Assembly (NCBI GenBank): GCA_023101725.1
Contig: JALJCO010001210.1
Span: forward strand, 16,273 to 80,272
Origin: Atherinomorus stipes
Taxonomy: Eukaryota; Chordata; Actinopteri; Atheriniformes; Atherinidae
Reading direction: 5' to 3'
DNA length: 64,000 bases
The first letter of the stretch is position 1. Each line of letters starts with the position of its first letter. Below the pieces are notes generated by a model, which was not told where the DNA came from, searched no databases, and saw only the letters and a program-made list of their open reading frames with translations. Shown one piece after another: positions 1-10,992 of this stretch. The translations under genes were made by a program, and so were the position numbers.

Positions 1-323
1 AGCAACGACTGTAGCTTCCCTCCTTCTAGTTCAAACAGACGACAGTGTTACTGATCACGTGATGTTCCTAAAGTCTGAAAAACTCTGTGTGATATTTTCA
101 ATCGTTGCTCCAACTCAAATTGTGTGAATCAGTCGCAGAGTTCAAAAGTTCACAGCTTGCGATTTATGTCCTCATACTGTAGGAACCGACGCTCGGATGT
201 GATCTGACTACTCACACTGGACGTCCTCAAAGACAGGTCGGGGTCTGGAACAATCCCAACATGCAATGCAATAAATAGAGGTAGGCTAGTAGTAGAAGAA
301 GAAGAAGATGACAACAACAACAA
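1..323. other. Unassigned flank with GAA/CAA-rich tract
   Basis: No gene or recognised repeat is seen. A short GAA-rich then CAA-rich simple tract (about 297-323) leads directly into the foldback element that begins at 324. Confidence 0.5.
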
Positions 324-1465
324 TAGGGGATTATCACGCTAACCGGAAGTTCCCGGATTTTGACACTTCCTCTTCCGGGCCATGTTAACGACAGCCGTTC
401 CTGCTCTGTTATACTGTTTAAATCGGATAAACTCCAAACATATTTAAGTTTTCATTCTAGACTGAAATGATACTGGATCAAAAGCTGGATCAAAGCGATC
501 GATTCGCCGCGGTGAAGGGCCGAACTTTATCATAGAACACACGTTTGTTTGTCGCTGATGGGGCACAACACCGGCACTTCACAGCATGCTAGCATTAGCC
601 AGCTAGCGTTTACTGACGTGCTTAACATTGTGCGTCTTAAAACACACAAACATCTGAAAATCGGGTCTGTACCTCCCCGTTTCCAGTGGAACAACTGGGG
701 ACTGCCAAGAAAGGAGACCCTTTCAGATGCTTGTGTGTTTTCAGCCGCGTAAAGTTAGGCACGTTATCGAGCTGGCTAATGCTAACCTGCTAGCAATAGT
801 CCGCCAGCTACTACTCTGTTAAACTTTGTAAATCGGATAAACGCCAATGCCAAGTTTTCATTCCAGACTGAAGTGATGCTGAGGAAGAAGTGGATCAAAA
901 CGACCGATTCGCCGCGGTGAAGGACCGAACTTTATAATAAAACGACACACGTTTGTTTGTGGCCGGCAGGCTATACAGTCGTGTTAGCAGGTTAGCATTA
1001 GCCAGCTCGATAACGTGCCTAACTTTGTGCGGCTGAAAACACACAAGCATCTGAAAGCGTCTCCTTTCTTGGCAGTCCCCAGTTGTTCCACTGGAAACGG
1101 GAGGGTACAGACCCGATTTTCAGATGTTTGTGTGTTTTAAGACGCACGATGTCAAGCACGTCAGTAAACGCTAGCTGGCTAATGCTAGCATGCTGTGAAG
1201 TGCCGGTGTTGTGCCCCATCGGCGACAAACAAACGTGTGTTTTATTATAAAGTTCGTCCCTTCACCGCGGCGAATCGATCGCTTTGATCCAGCTTTTGAT
1301 CCAGTATCACTTCAGTCTAGAATGAAAACTTACGTATGTTTGGAGTTTATCCGATTTAAACAGTATAACAGAGCAGGAACGGCTGTCGTTAACATGGCCC
1401 GGAAGAGGAAGTGCCAAATGTTTCAACTTCCGGTAACCGGAACAAGGAAGCGTGATAATCCCCTA
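324..1465. mobile_element. Large foldback (inverted-repeat) element, 1.14 kb
   Basis: The left arm (about 324-797) is repeated as its reverse complement in the right arm (about 990-1465). The ends read TAGGGGATTATCACGCT and its complement, with TA at each edge, which would fit a TA target duplication. The arms are similar but not identical, so the element is not brand new. The spacer (about 815-960) holds a third, direct-orientation copy of an internal arm segment (about 402-552), including the motif GATTCGCCGCGGTGAAGG. Two mirror-image short ORFs come from the two arms and are not genes. Each arm carries ETS-like CCGGAAGT/ACTTCC motifs next to GGCCATG, which resembles a GC-rich promoter. That function is only inferred. 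Confidence 0.8.
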
Positions 1466-1481
1466 TAGTATGCTCTCATCC

Positions 1482-1502
1482 AAAAAAAAAAAAAAAAAAA
1501 AA
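1482..1502 (+). repeat. Poly-A tract (21 A)
   Basis: An uninterrupted run of 21 A lies 16 bases beyond the right end of the foldback element. It could be the tail of an old retro-insertion, but no retro-element body is recognised upstream. Confidence 0.9.
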
Positions 1503-3189
1503 GAATAACCTTGGCGATTTGCGCTCTTCTTTGTGAAGAATTCACCAAAAAGAAAAGGCAACGACGTCGTGTGTGGACGAGGAATTGGCTGAGCAGACGT
1601 GGGCTGTACGTCTGTACGCCGGGTCTCCATGCTGCCTCCAGTTTACTTCCGTTTTTGTTTCACGCAGGTGAAATATGAAGATCTCCGAGGAAAGAGTTTT
1701 CGGTCTGGTCGTTTTAAGAGCAGAAAATAACAGAAACAACTCCCCTTTCATTTCACTCATCCTCATCACAAAAAATAACCATCACAGCAGGTTACTCTTC
1801 CGGTCAGATTGTCTGAAAATGCATAAATACGTAACACACTGCGGTTTTTACACTTGTTTGCACTAAATTAGTCTGTTTTGTAGTCATACCAGTAACATTC
1901 AAACTTGTGTGATGTCGCTTTAGATGCGTTACGTTGGAAGTGTGTCTGAGTCCATACCGGACCACAGTTCTGTTTTCGTTTTAACGGCTTTTTTTTCCCC
2001 TCCCCCCTCTCCGTCCAAACCGAGGTGCTCCCAGACGGGACTTGAGGCTTAACAGGGACGCTTCCTCTAGCTCAACTAGCTTACATGCCATGTTATTATA
2101 AGTTGTTAGAAACAAGATGGTCATCGCGCTGCACCAACTGGAGGCAACATTTCACTGGTCCGTCACTCAATTTTGTCCGGTGGCACGTAAAAACTTAATA
2201 AAACAATAAAGAGCTAAATAAACAATGCTGAGCCCAACAGTTCGGTACAGAGTTGTGCCGGTCTTAGAGCAGCGTATTGAACGGTTCGACACAAATACAC
2301 ATACCGTTACAGCCCTACCCCACACCTAAACAGACTCGTTAATCTGTACAAAACTCATTTCCATTATTTTTTATCTGAGTTTGATAGGGATATTCCCTCA
2401 CTGCCCGCATCATCCGGAGGAGAGGATAAAAAGGAGGTCAGTGGAGAAAGCAGAGCGGTTTCTGTTGGGCTGATGTGAGTGTGGAGGACAGCCAGCATTA
2501 TTTTTCCAGAAGTGCTGACAGTTCCCAGCCAGAAAATGTGCTTAGAAACCCTGACAATTTCTGCAGCCACCTATTTAGTCTCCCCCTCTTCAGTCTCAAT
2601 GGATCTTTCATAAGTGTGGCAGCAGAGTTTAGGAAGTGGGCCAGAGTTATCTCCCTGACGCCTCAATGTTGAGTTTTCCTTTGGGGATGAAAACAGCTGG
2701 AGAAACTTCCGGAGGAAAAAGAGCGGTGGAGAGGTGACAAACAAAAGAGGTGGAAATAAACAACGGCTGTTCAGGCTGACCAGATAAAGGTTTATGACAG
2801 ATTCACCCAGACAACATGAGGAAAAACTGTTAAGGTCTCGTCAAAAATCAGCCTCTAGACGGTGAAGCAGCTGAAATGGAAGAACAGAAACGCTAGCTGG
2901 AACGGTAGCTGGATATTTTCCTGGTTGTTGATGCTGAAAAGGTTTCATGGATAAAAAAAAGCTAAATTTAAAAAGAAAAGAAAAGCAGAAAAGCCCTTAA
3001 AGAAAGTTCATTTCCTGACTTCAGCTGGTTTTTGTCATTCTGAGGAATATTTGATTCATGTCAGGGGGACGGAAACAACTTTAGTAAATTGGATTTGTCT
3101 TGACTAAAATTAAAATATGCCGTGATGAGCTAAAGTGAAATTCTAAAATGGACGAAACTGTCCGTTTTCTTCGTCGAGCATAAATGGGC
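1503..3189. other. Unassigned intergenic or intronic DNA
   Basis: No splice-bounded coding exon or recognised repeat is seen. Short open frames here (for example 1675-1866) lack splice context and recognisable motifs. Confidence 0.4.
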
Positions 3190-3540
3190 CCTGAAGGGGA
3201 AGTTCAGGATGTTTGACATAGGGCCTCATTTACAAGTGAGCCAGGATACTTCTTATCATTGAAGAGAGTTTCAACATATTTCATTCCGTTATTCTAGTTC
3301 CAGGCGGTTGCCGATGCTAATGCTAGTGTGAGTCAATAGGAATCTGCTAGCCTGTCAATAAAACCAATCTAATTCACTCCACAGAACATCTGAGGCAAAT
3401 CAGCAAGCCTATCTGTGTAAATACCATGTTAAACTAGTAAACTCGTGTTAAACAAGTAAAACTAGCCTTGTATGACAAATTTAGCATTACATATTGAGGA
3501 ACTAGTTTCTCACCAGCTGCATAATGATAGACTTTGCTTC
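3190..3540 (+). repeat. Dispersed repeat family F, copy 1
   Basis: This stretch matches 62005-62330 in the same orientation. Both share a TGACATAGGGCCTCATTT-like start, a block containing GATGCTAATGCTAGTG followed by AGCCTGTCA, and an end containing TCTCACCAGC. Two diverged copies 59 kb apart show it is a dispersed element rather than unique sequence. Confidence 0.65.
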
Positions 3541-3577
3541 CGGGTGGTAGTGTTACTGTCAGTAACACTACCACCCG
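3541..3577. other. 37-bp near-perfect palindrome
   Basis: The sequence CGGGTGGTAGTGTTACTG is followed by one T and then its exact reverse complement. The stem is 18 bp with a 1-nt centre. It sits at the right edge of family F copy 1 and could form a cruciform or a tight RNA hairpin. Confidence 0.9.
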
Positions 3578-4964
3578 ACAGTTAGTTTGATGGAAAAAAG
3601 TTCAAAATCGTTCAAAATCTTTAACAGATCCAACTTCCTGGATTCACAGAACAACTGTGTAAATACCCACCAAGTCTGAATCAAATAGATCTGGACTTGT
3701 ATCTAACTTGAGGTTCAACATTTGTTCTTCCCCTCAAAATGTTGATTTCCTTTCTTTTTCAGTGCAGACGGTTTAATTGCAGCTGTCTGGTTGGTGAAAG
3801 CTGCCTTCCTTCTGCACTGCTGATTGCATAAACAACTATGAAAGTAAATTGGTAAATCAGGCAGCCAGTTAAAAGCCCCCCTTTACTTCCATCTGTCTCA
3901 TTCATATAGTTTGGACAAGATAAGAACCATCTGGTGATAATTGAAGCTTTAAAGCGTACAAAAACAACATGTGGTCGCCAGGACTTGTCGATGGGATTCT
4001 CTTGATAATTGAGGAAACTGTAGATGATGATGATGATGACATACAAGAAAATATTTCATCAGGGTTTTGGCTCTACATGTGAAATAATTCTCATAATCAA
4101 CAACTGTAATTTGGTATCTACATCCAAACCATGCAGCAGTCTTAATCCAAGCCAACCAGCAGCTAACAGCTGGAGTAAACAACATCATCGGTCCATCATG
4201 GACATCTTGGCGTTGGACACGCCTCCATCCAAACTCTTCCCATTGGTAGGTCTTCAAATACTGATGTTCAATGAAGATGTGCATCAGGTTACCTTCGGTG
4301 TTGGTTCTTCAAGCACCAACTGAAAGCAGAACGCACTCCAGATCACACTCTGATGTGTTTATCTGCAGAAAAGTGGCAATTTTCTCATAAGGTGGCTGGA
4401 AAGGGCGTGGAGGGTCTCCAGACCCAAACATATAAAACTCACCATTGCAGATGTGATGAGTCTCTTAATTCCTTTAAAGTAAACGAGGAGAACCTTCTCC
4501 AGTTTCTGGGAGGCCTTTGTTGATATTGACACACCATGCAGCCAATCCCATGTGAGGAAAAGCTATAATGTGGAAAAAGGGGAGGGAACACACCTTTAGA
4601 GGATGATACGAGAGAGATGGGTAGCTGGATTTAAATGACAAGTGTCATAATATCTAGACTTTTTTCCTTTATTTGGTTTATTTGCTGTGGTTCTATCTTC
4701 ACTTGTTTGTTTAAAAATATAATCAAAATATTAAATGGTGACTTTTTAATTTAAAAATTGCATAAAAATAAGGGTAGAGGCTCTGAGTGAGACCAGATGA
4801 ACAACCATCTAATGCTTACAGTACAGAGATGGGTGAAACGCAAAGCCCTAATTTCCCCTCAGGAATCTTAACAGTATATAAAAAAAATAAAAAAAAACAT
4901 CTTCTATCGTCTATATAAGGTAAACTTGACCTATTAAACCTAAAATGATTTTTTTTAACAAGGC
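3578..4964. other. Unassigned, AT-rich
   Basis: No gene is supported. Open frames at 3949-4284 and 4024-4323 overlap on opposite strands and have no splice context or motif. A TGA/GAT run lies near 4024-4039. Confidence 0.4.
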
Positions 4965-5175
4965 TGTAAACACATTTATTTCTACTGTGAACATGTTTAT
5001 TTCTGCTGTAAACATGTTTATTTCTGCTGTAAACACATTATTTCTGTTGTCAACATGTTTATTTATGCTGTAAACATGTTTATTTATGCTGTAAACATGT
5101 TTATTTCTGCTGTAAACATGTGTATTTCTGCTGTAAACATGTTTATTCTGCTGTAACATTTATTTCTGCTGTGAA
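4965..5175. repeat. Minisatellite, ~20-21-bp unit, about 10 copies
   Basis: The consensus is roughly TTTATTTCTGCTGTAAACATG. Some units have lost a base and some read TTATG in place of TTCTG. The Asn/Val/Tyr-rich minus-strand open frame across it is a product of the repeat. Confidence 0.9.
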
Positions 5176-5966
5176 GTTGGCTTTTTTATCATGGGAGTCT
5201 CTGCGGATTGACTCCCTTTTGGTGCCAGCTCCTAGTTTCAACAAAAACACTTTGTCCTCCTTATTCATGGATATTCTGACAGTTTCTAAGCCTTAGAACA
5301 GTCTTATTTGGTGGATTTGGTTTACTGATATAACAAATCACATACATGCCCAAATTCAGCTCCTTTCAATGAGATAATGCCAAATTCAGATTTTTATGGC
5401 CTGATTAAAAACTGTTGTTCATGCATTGACATGCATCCATCCACAAATGAAACTCTTTGCAGTGGTACAGTTTGACATCTCTATCAAAAAGTATCTATCA
5501 GCAATAGCCCTTCATTTAGTTGATCGATATCAAATTTTGCAGTATCACACGCTGCTATCAGACTAACCTTTCAAGGAAACAGCACTTGTGTGATGGGAAC
5601 TGTAACCTGGTTGGATAAAATTTACAACATGGCGAATTTCTCATTTTGCTTGCTTTGTAGGGAGCTTAAGGCATCACATCAACATGCTTTAATTTTGGAG
5701 AAGCCTGATTTAGTCTTAATTATGTTAATTGAAGTTGTTGCCATTGTTGCGATATCGGTCTGCTTCCTCTCTTCAGTATCGGTGATTTTCTGGCAGTTGG
5801 ACTGTGATGGACTTACTCACCGTCACCTTAACTTCCCCTCCGGCTTCCCAGCACTTGTGTGTGTGTGTGTGTGTGACCGTAAAGATGAGCGGAGCAATGA
5901 CACCATTTGGCTGCTGTTTCCTTCTCGCTACCTCACCAGCATCTGCTCCTCTCTGGGTCTCTGCAG
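5176..5966. other. Unassigned; contains GT microsatellite
   Basis: There is a GT run at about 5855-5874. The last ~30 bases form a good pyrimidine-rich 3' splice site (CTCTCTGGGTCTCTGCAG) for the exon-like block at 5967. Open frames spanning the GT run read Cys-Val repeats and are not taken as genes. Confidence 0.45.
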
Positions 5967-6154
5967 GCGGACTTGGCAGACTTTGACGGGCAGCTAACTA
6001 AGCCAATGGAAGACGTCCAGGACTTTTAAACAGCATCTGCCGGGTCCCGCAGTTTAACCTACGGGGGTGTGCGCTCTATGAGGACGTACACGTGAACCCT
6101 GATGGGCACAAGCTTCGGAGGAAGAGGACAACCACCCCCTTCCTGATTATTAAG
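5967..6154 (+). pseudogene. Exon-like block with one frameshift, unidentified protein
   Basis: The block is bounded by a strong acceptor (pyrimidine-rich, then CAG at 5964-5966) and a donor (AAG then GTAGGC at 6155). The first frame reads ADLADFDGQLTKPMEDVQDF and then hits a stop at TTTTAA. From that point the next frame stays open to the donor and reads like a real protein, including ALYEDVHVNPDGHKL and then a basic stretch. One extra T in the T run would join the two parts into a 63-codon in-frame exon. I do not recognise the protein. Either this is a decayed exon or the assembly lost one base in a homopolymer. No convincing partner exon is seen nearby. Confidence 0.45.
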
Positions 6155-7371
6155 GTAGGCAAGTGTTGTCTTGATGAAAAATGTCCCTGCCTTTGATTGG
6201 CTGAGCTGGTGCGGTTGGGCTGATGATTGGACAATGGAAACATGTTCAACAACCTCGTTTTACATCTCTGTGTGGAAAGATGACCTGTTAGGTGGTTAAT
6301 GATGCAGAAAACCTCCAGGTTTCCAGAGAGATGCTGTTATTTTATTTTTCTCTTCTTCTTTTCCTTCTTGTGGGCATGACGGATGAGACAAACTATTAGA
6401 AAAACTCCTAGAAATAAGCCTGTACGTCTTGTTTTGAGAGTTTGCTCAGTATTAGAGACACTTCACATCTGAGTTAGATGCATTGGAGCGTTCTGTTTGA
6501 GCTGAGTTCATTTCAGAGGACATATTACCTCCCAGAGATTAATACAGTCCGACTTGACTTATTGGCTGTTGTAAGGTTGGCAGTTGTTGCAGGATTGCTG
6601 TTATGAAATGTCCTCTCTCCACTTGGGTGGAACAGGTATGATGGATTACTGTTATATTTACATCCTTCACTTCGTTGTATCTGAAAAGCAGCAGCTCTGA
6701 GTTCAGCGTTTGCTGTGTGTTTTAATTGATTTCTACGCTCCAGCTGTAATTTGATCATTTGTTTCTCAAGGTGGATTTTTATCTCATTTCTGCCAAACAT
6801 ATATACGTTATAACTATGAAATGAACAGACTTGCATAAACAGCAAAAATGGGAAAAGGTGCAGAGATAATCATTTTAAATGGTTTTGATACTCCTACTGA
6901 ATACTTACGATAGGTTATTATTTAGTTTGTCTTTGACGTTATTCCATCGTTTTCCACTTTCTTGATTCTGTGAAGGCCTCTATACCAAACTCAATTCGTG
7001 AATGAAGATATTGTCCATTAATTCAGAGTTTGAGACATGTGGCTTTGGTGAAGGAGATCTATGATCCAAACATGGATGATTGCGGGGGTGTGAGAGGATG
7101 TTTAAACACAGGGTTAGGAAATGGTAGGGTCCATTTAAATTTTACCCATAAATTGTACCCATAGGTGTGCTATGATGTCAGTTTCCTGGCCAAATGACCA
7201 GTATGGTGAGTGGAACTGTGGTACGGAGAGAAATGAGAAGATTATCCTTGGACATGTCACGTTTTCAACTTTTGAGGCACCCAGTAATAGCAGCTGTTCC
7301 TCAAATGGTGGTTTTGTTCAGTCAGTGTTTCATTGACCCCTTGCATTTATCACTTCCTGGATGGGTTTAAA
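6155..7371. other. Unassigned
   Basis: No gene or repeat is recognised. If 5967-6154 is an exon, this would be the following intron. Confidence 0.35.
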
Positions 7372-7670
7372 GCAGAACTACAGAGCTTGCATACCGAACC
7401 TTCTTCCGCTTATCCGAGGTTGGGCCGCGGGGGCAGCTACCTAAGCAGAGAAACCCAGACTTCCCTCTCCTCGGCCAAATCCTCCCGCTCGTCAGAGGGG
7501 ATCCCAAGGCGTTCCCAGGTCAGTTGAGAGATGTAGTCCCTCCAGCGTGTCCTGGGTCTTCCCTGGGGTCTTGTCCGGGATGGGACATGCCTGGAACACC
7601 TCAACAGGTGTCTCTGCCATATAAATTCAGCAGGGCAACTAATGTAAATATCAGCCGAAGGAGTCAAAGT
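7372..7670 (-). mobile_element. Non-LTR retrotransposon 3' fragment
   Basis: The minus-strand frame (7437-7667) contains GRPRTRWRDYISQLTWERLG followed by acidic residues and EREVWVSLLR. This is the familiar C-terminal tail of reverse-transcriptase proteins of fish non-LTR elements. The plus strand starts CTTCCGCTTATCCGAGGTTG, as the ends of such elements often do. Only the extreme 3' end remains and no catalytic domain is present. The clade cannot be fixed from this piece. Confidence 0.7.
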
Positions 7671-7964
7671 GATACAGAAATTTTACCGGTGCGTAAATGC
7701 ACGTATAAACTCCTACGAATAAGGTCCAGGTTAAAAAAAAGAAAGCTATCCTTTAAGCCCTGACCATATTTTCAAGGGCATAAAATGCAGAAAGAGAAAC
7801 AGTTATAAGCTTCATACTCATATTTTTGTGTCTGAGAAAAGGAAGTGACTGTGAATATGCATGAGTAAACAGTGCTAATACAAAGAAGAAATATGAACAT
7901 TTTCCCTTACCTGTTTTTTTACCCCTATGTGTGACAGAGGATAAAACCATATAGTGGGGCAGAT
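7671..7964. other. Unassigned, AT-rich
   Basis: Nothing is recognised. Short minus-strand frames here have no supporting context. Confidence 0.35.
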
Positions 7965-8335
7965 CACTTTAAATTGCAGCACATTAGCTGCTAAAAGCAA
8001 TCTGTCATCTCTGTTAATTGAATCATTGTTAATATTTGTGGGGCAGATAACTCTCATCATCGTTCATTTGTGGAAACCAAAATTGGCACACATACTCCTT
8101 GGGGATTGCTTTTTTGATAAAACCCATTAGCCACCTAAAAATTCATGATGAATTGAATAGAATTATTGTACATTGAATACACAATAATACTGCATTTTGC
8201 AATAAAATCGTATAGACTTGTCCTATTTGTATGATATTGGTGTCAAATCACGCATTTTTCAGTATGTAGAATCTGAATTTGGACCCATGGACTTACCCAC
8301 AGGCTTCCTTGTACCATATATCAGCCCCAGAATCC
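7965..8335 (-). repeat. Dispersed repeat family G, copy 1
   Basis: This is the reverse complement of 10640-10992 with moderate divergence. Shared landmarks are the AAAGCAATCCCCAAGGAGT block, the TCTGCCCCAC block, and the tract around GCAAAATGCAGTATTATTGT. The two copies face each other across the hAT element. Confidence 0.75.
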
Positions 8336-8536
8336 TAATATTCTGCTAAATTAAAGTTCACTTCAGCATGTGTAGCATCTTCCTGTACAAGGCTTTCAAG
8401 CTGGGGTTAAGTCAACAGAGCGGATGTTCAAGCACAGCTAGCTGGTGGCACCGCTGCTGTGAAACTTAGCATGGGGTTCAGTATCAGCTGATAAATTTGT
8501 TTGGTGTAGCTAAATAATGACTTCAGTGTCCCAAAT

Positions 8537-10259
8537 AAGGCTGTCACAAACTATTATTTTGATAATCAATTAGTCACCAATTATTTTGTTTTATAAAACG
8601 TGTGTTTCTCATTCTTAAATGTAATTGGCTGAGCTGCGTTCCAAGCCCGTGGAAAAACAGACTGTAACCCACATGTAGATCCAGCAGACCGCAGCACAAA
8701 ATATCCCTGCGCCAGCATAAACAGATGCTGCGTTGCTTAGCAACCAACTGCTCTGAGTTGGAGAGGGACCCAACTGCAGTCACGAGACATCGCCATATCC
8801 AATCCAGGCTGGAAGTCCTAATCGGAAGTTTGTTCTTCATGTAACTTACTAAAATTTAGCCCTACCCCTGACCGTTCTCCTAACCCTAACCACCCAACTA
8901 CACCAAACGCATCTGTTTGCAAGCCGCAGATAAATACTGTTAGTGGTGTTTAACTAACTTCCGCTGGAGACTTCCTGTATGGATTGGATATATGGCGGCG
9001 TCCTTATCGGCTATTGTAACTGCAGTTAGGTGCTCTTGCTGAGTTCAACCAACTTGTTGGATTACATTTGTTTTAAGACTTTGTGGTGAATTTTGATATT
9101 CTGGGTGTTCTGAACCTGGATGAAGGGTGGAAGATGACAGCGCAGATTTCACCGCGGACATGTTGCCTCAGGTAGGAGGAGTTTGCTGCTTAAATGGAGG
9201 GGAAAGCGTTTGCAGGTGGAAAGAGGGTTTAACAAAACAAATGAAGCATGGATCTTTGAGAGCAAAGTTAATAAAATAAAATAAAATAAAAATCGACTGA
9301 GCAGGCCATCGGATCTGAGCGGATCATCCGTCCGATCGCCGTTTTAAACAAGTGAAAACTCTGCTGACCCGGTTCAAAGCTCGTTTGCCTGGAAAGTAAG
9401 TGATCCAGAGTAAAAACAGGTCGCAAATGTGATCAGAGCAATTTTTTTTGTCGCAGGCAGTGATGTTTGAAAGCTTCAAACCCTGGTTATTAATGTCCAC
9501 ACGCAGTTGCATAAACGAGGTAAACTAAATCTTCACTTTGGTCGAAGTTTTTGAAATAAACTTTTTTTTAATGCCAATAAATAAATAAATAAGTAGATAA
9601 AAAAAGATACAATGAAATAAAGTCTGCATTTACGTATTAATGACAGGCCAAATCGTAGGCAATATGTTCGTTTTATGAGACCCTCCGACGTGTGGACAAG
9701 CTGAGTTGCTTAGCAACCATACTGTCCACTCAATCTTATGTGTTGGGAGAACAAATAGTTCTCCATTTTATTATTTCATTATTACCCATAATTGTTTATT
9801 TTGTATGTGTGTATTTATTTATTTTTATTTATTTTATAGGCAATATGTGAGGTAACCGTTTTATAAAATCCGTGGGTTACAGCAGTTTTACAACGGCGGT
9901 GCACGACGCTTTGTAAAACTGCTGTAACCCACAGCTTCTCGAGGCTTATTGCTTTAGTATAGTCGACTAATCGGATCATGCCAAAATTGCAGAATATTAC
10001 AGTACCAGCCAAAATTTGGACACTTTCTCATTGAAGCTAATGGAAAAACGTCTGGTAGTGTGTGTTAATTTCTGTAAATAAACTGTTCAAGAAAGGTAGA
10101 CAAGGTAGGGGAAGGTACAGTGGCAATTGTGAGAGGAAAAACAGGTTATAAACAATAAACGATTAGTCGATTGTGAAATTAGTCACCGATTATTTTGATA
10201 GCTGACGATTAGTCGATTAGTTGATTAATTGACTAATCGACTAATCGTTGCAGCCCTAT
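8537..10259. mobile_element. hAT-type non-autonomous element, 1.72 kb, 8-bp TSD
   Basis: The element is flanked by an exact 8-bp duplication, TCCCAAAT (8529-8536 and 10260-10267). The ends are imperfect inverted repeats: the left end reads AAGGCTGTCACAAACTATTA, and the right end read inward gives ATAGGGCTGCAACGATTAGT followed by a long ATTAGTCGATTAGT-type palindromic tract. An 8-bp duplication and a GGCTGCAACGATTAGTCGA-type end are typical of fish hAT non-autonomous elements. No transposase frame is found inside. The interior includes a perfect 22-bp-stem hairpin (9872-9932) and a short telomere-like CTAACCCTAACC (8880-8891), taken as chance. Confidence 0.8.
9872..9932. other. Perfect 22-bp-stem hairpin inside the hAT element
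   Basis: GTGGGTTACAGCAGTTTTACAA (9872-9893) is followed by a 17-nt loop and its exact reverse complement (9911-9932). The size is like a small RNA precursor, but expression is unknown. Confidence 0.85.
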
Positions 10260-10267
10260 TCCCAAAT

Positions 10268-10639
10268 GCTGTCTAACAAGCCCTGCATCAGCTAGCTAGT
10301 GTTGATTGCATGTAGTTTAACATAGATGTTTAATTAGCCAGCCGTGCCTTAATTGATAGGGTGTGCCAGTGCGGGAGAGCCGAGGCCAGGGGTAAGGGGG
10401 CTAACGTGACTTGTTCATGGACTTGCCTGGATGGTGTTCAGATCGTACAGGAATCGAATGATACTGGATGAACAATCAGGCTAGGTCTAGGTCATATATT
10501 TTTATTCCCAAACAAACCTAGTTGTATCCCATACCTTATTGTGCATGATTGCGCATTGTGCAAGGTGGTAAAAGGATAACCCCTCCGCCATGAATACAGA
10601 TAGTTATTTTACTGCAGTAGCTTGATTACTTTTTTTAAA
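10268..10639. other. Unassigned
   Basis: No gene or clear repeat is recognised between the hAT element and family G copy 2. Confidence 0.35.
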
Positions 10640-10992
10640 AATGATTTTGGGACTGGTATATGGCACAAGAAAGACTGCTTTGAGTAAGTCAATGGGTCCA
10701 AATTCAGATTCTACATAAAAAATGTATGATTTAACATCAATATCATTCAAACAAGACCAGTCTATGCAATTGTATTGCAAAATGCAGTATTATTGTATAT
10801 TCAATGGCAGCCATCCTGAAAAATGGTCGCCATCATGAATTTTTAGGTGGCTTTATCAAAAAAGCAATCCCCAAGGAGTGTGCGCCAATTTTGCTGCTTG
10901 GTTCTACAAATGAACGATTATTACAGTTATCTGCCCCACTAATATTAACAATGATTCAGTTAACACGGATGACAGATTGCTTTCAGCAGCTA
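10640..10992 (+). repeat. Dispersed repeat family G, copy 2
   Basis: This is the inverted partner of 7965-8335. It keeps an extra internal segment containing GCCATCCTGAAAAATGG that copy 1 lacks. The 65-residue open frame at 10804 is repeat sequence. Confidence 0.75.

Noticed and set aside
549..1228. Two near-identical short proteins on opposite strands
   Set aside because: They are the mirrored arms of the foldback element.
8880..8891. Telomere-like CTAACCCTAACC
   Set aside because: Only two units inside a hAT-type element; too short to indicate an interstitial telomere.
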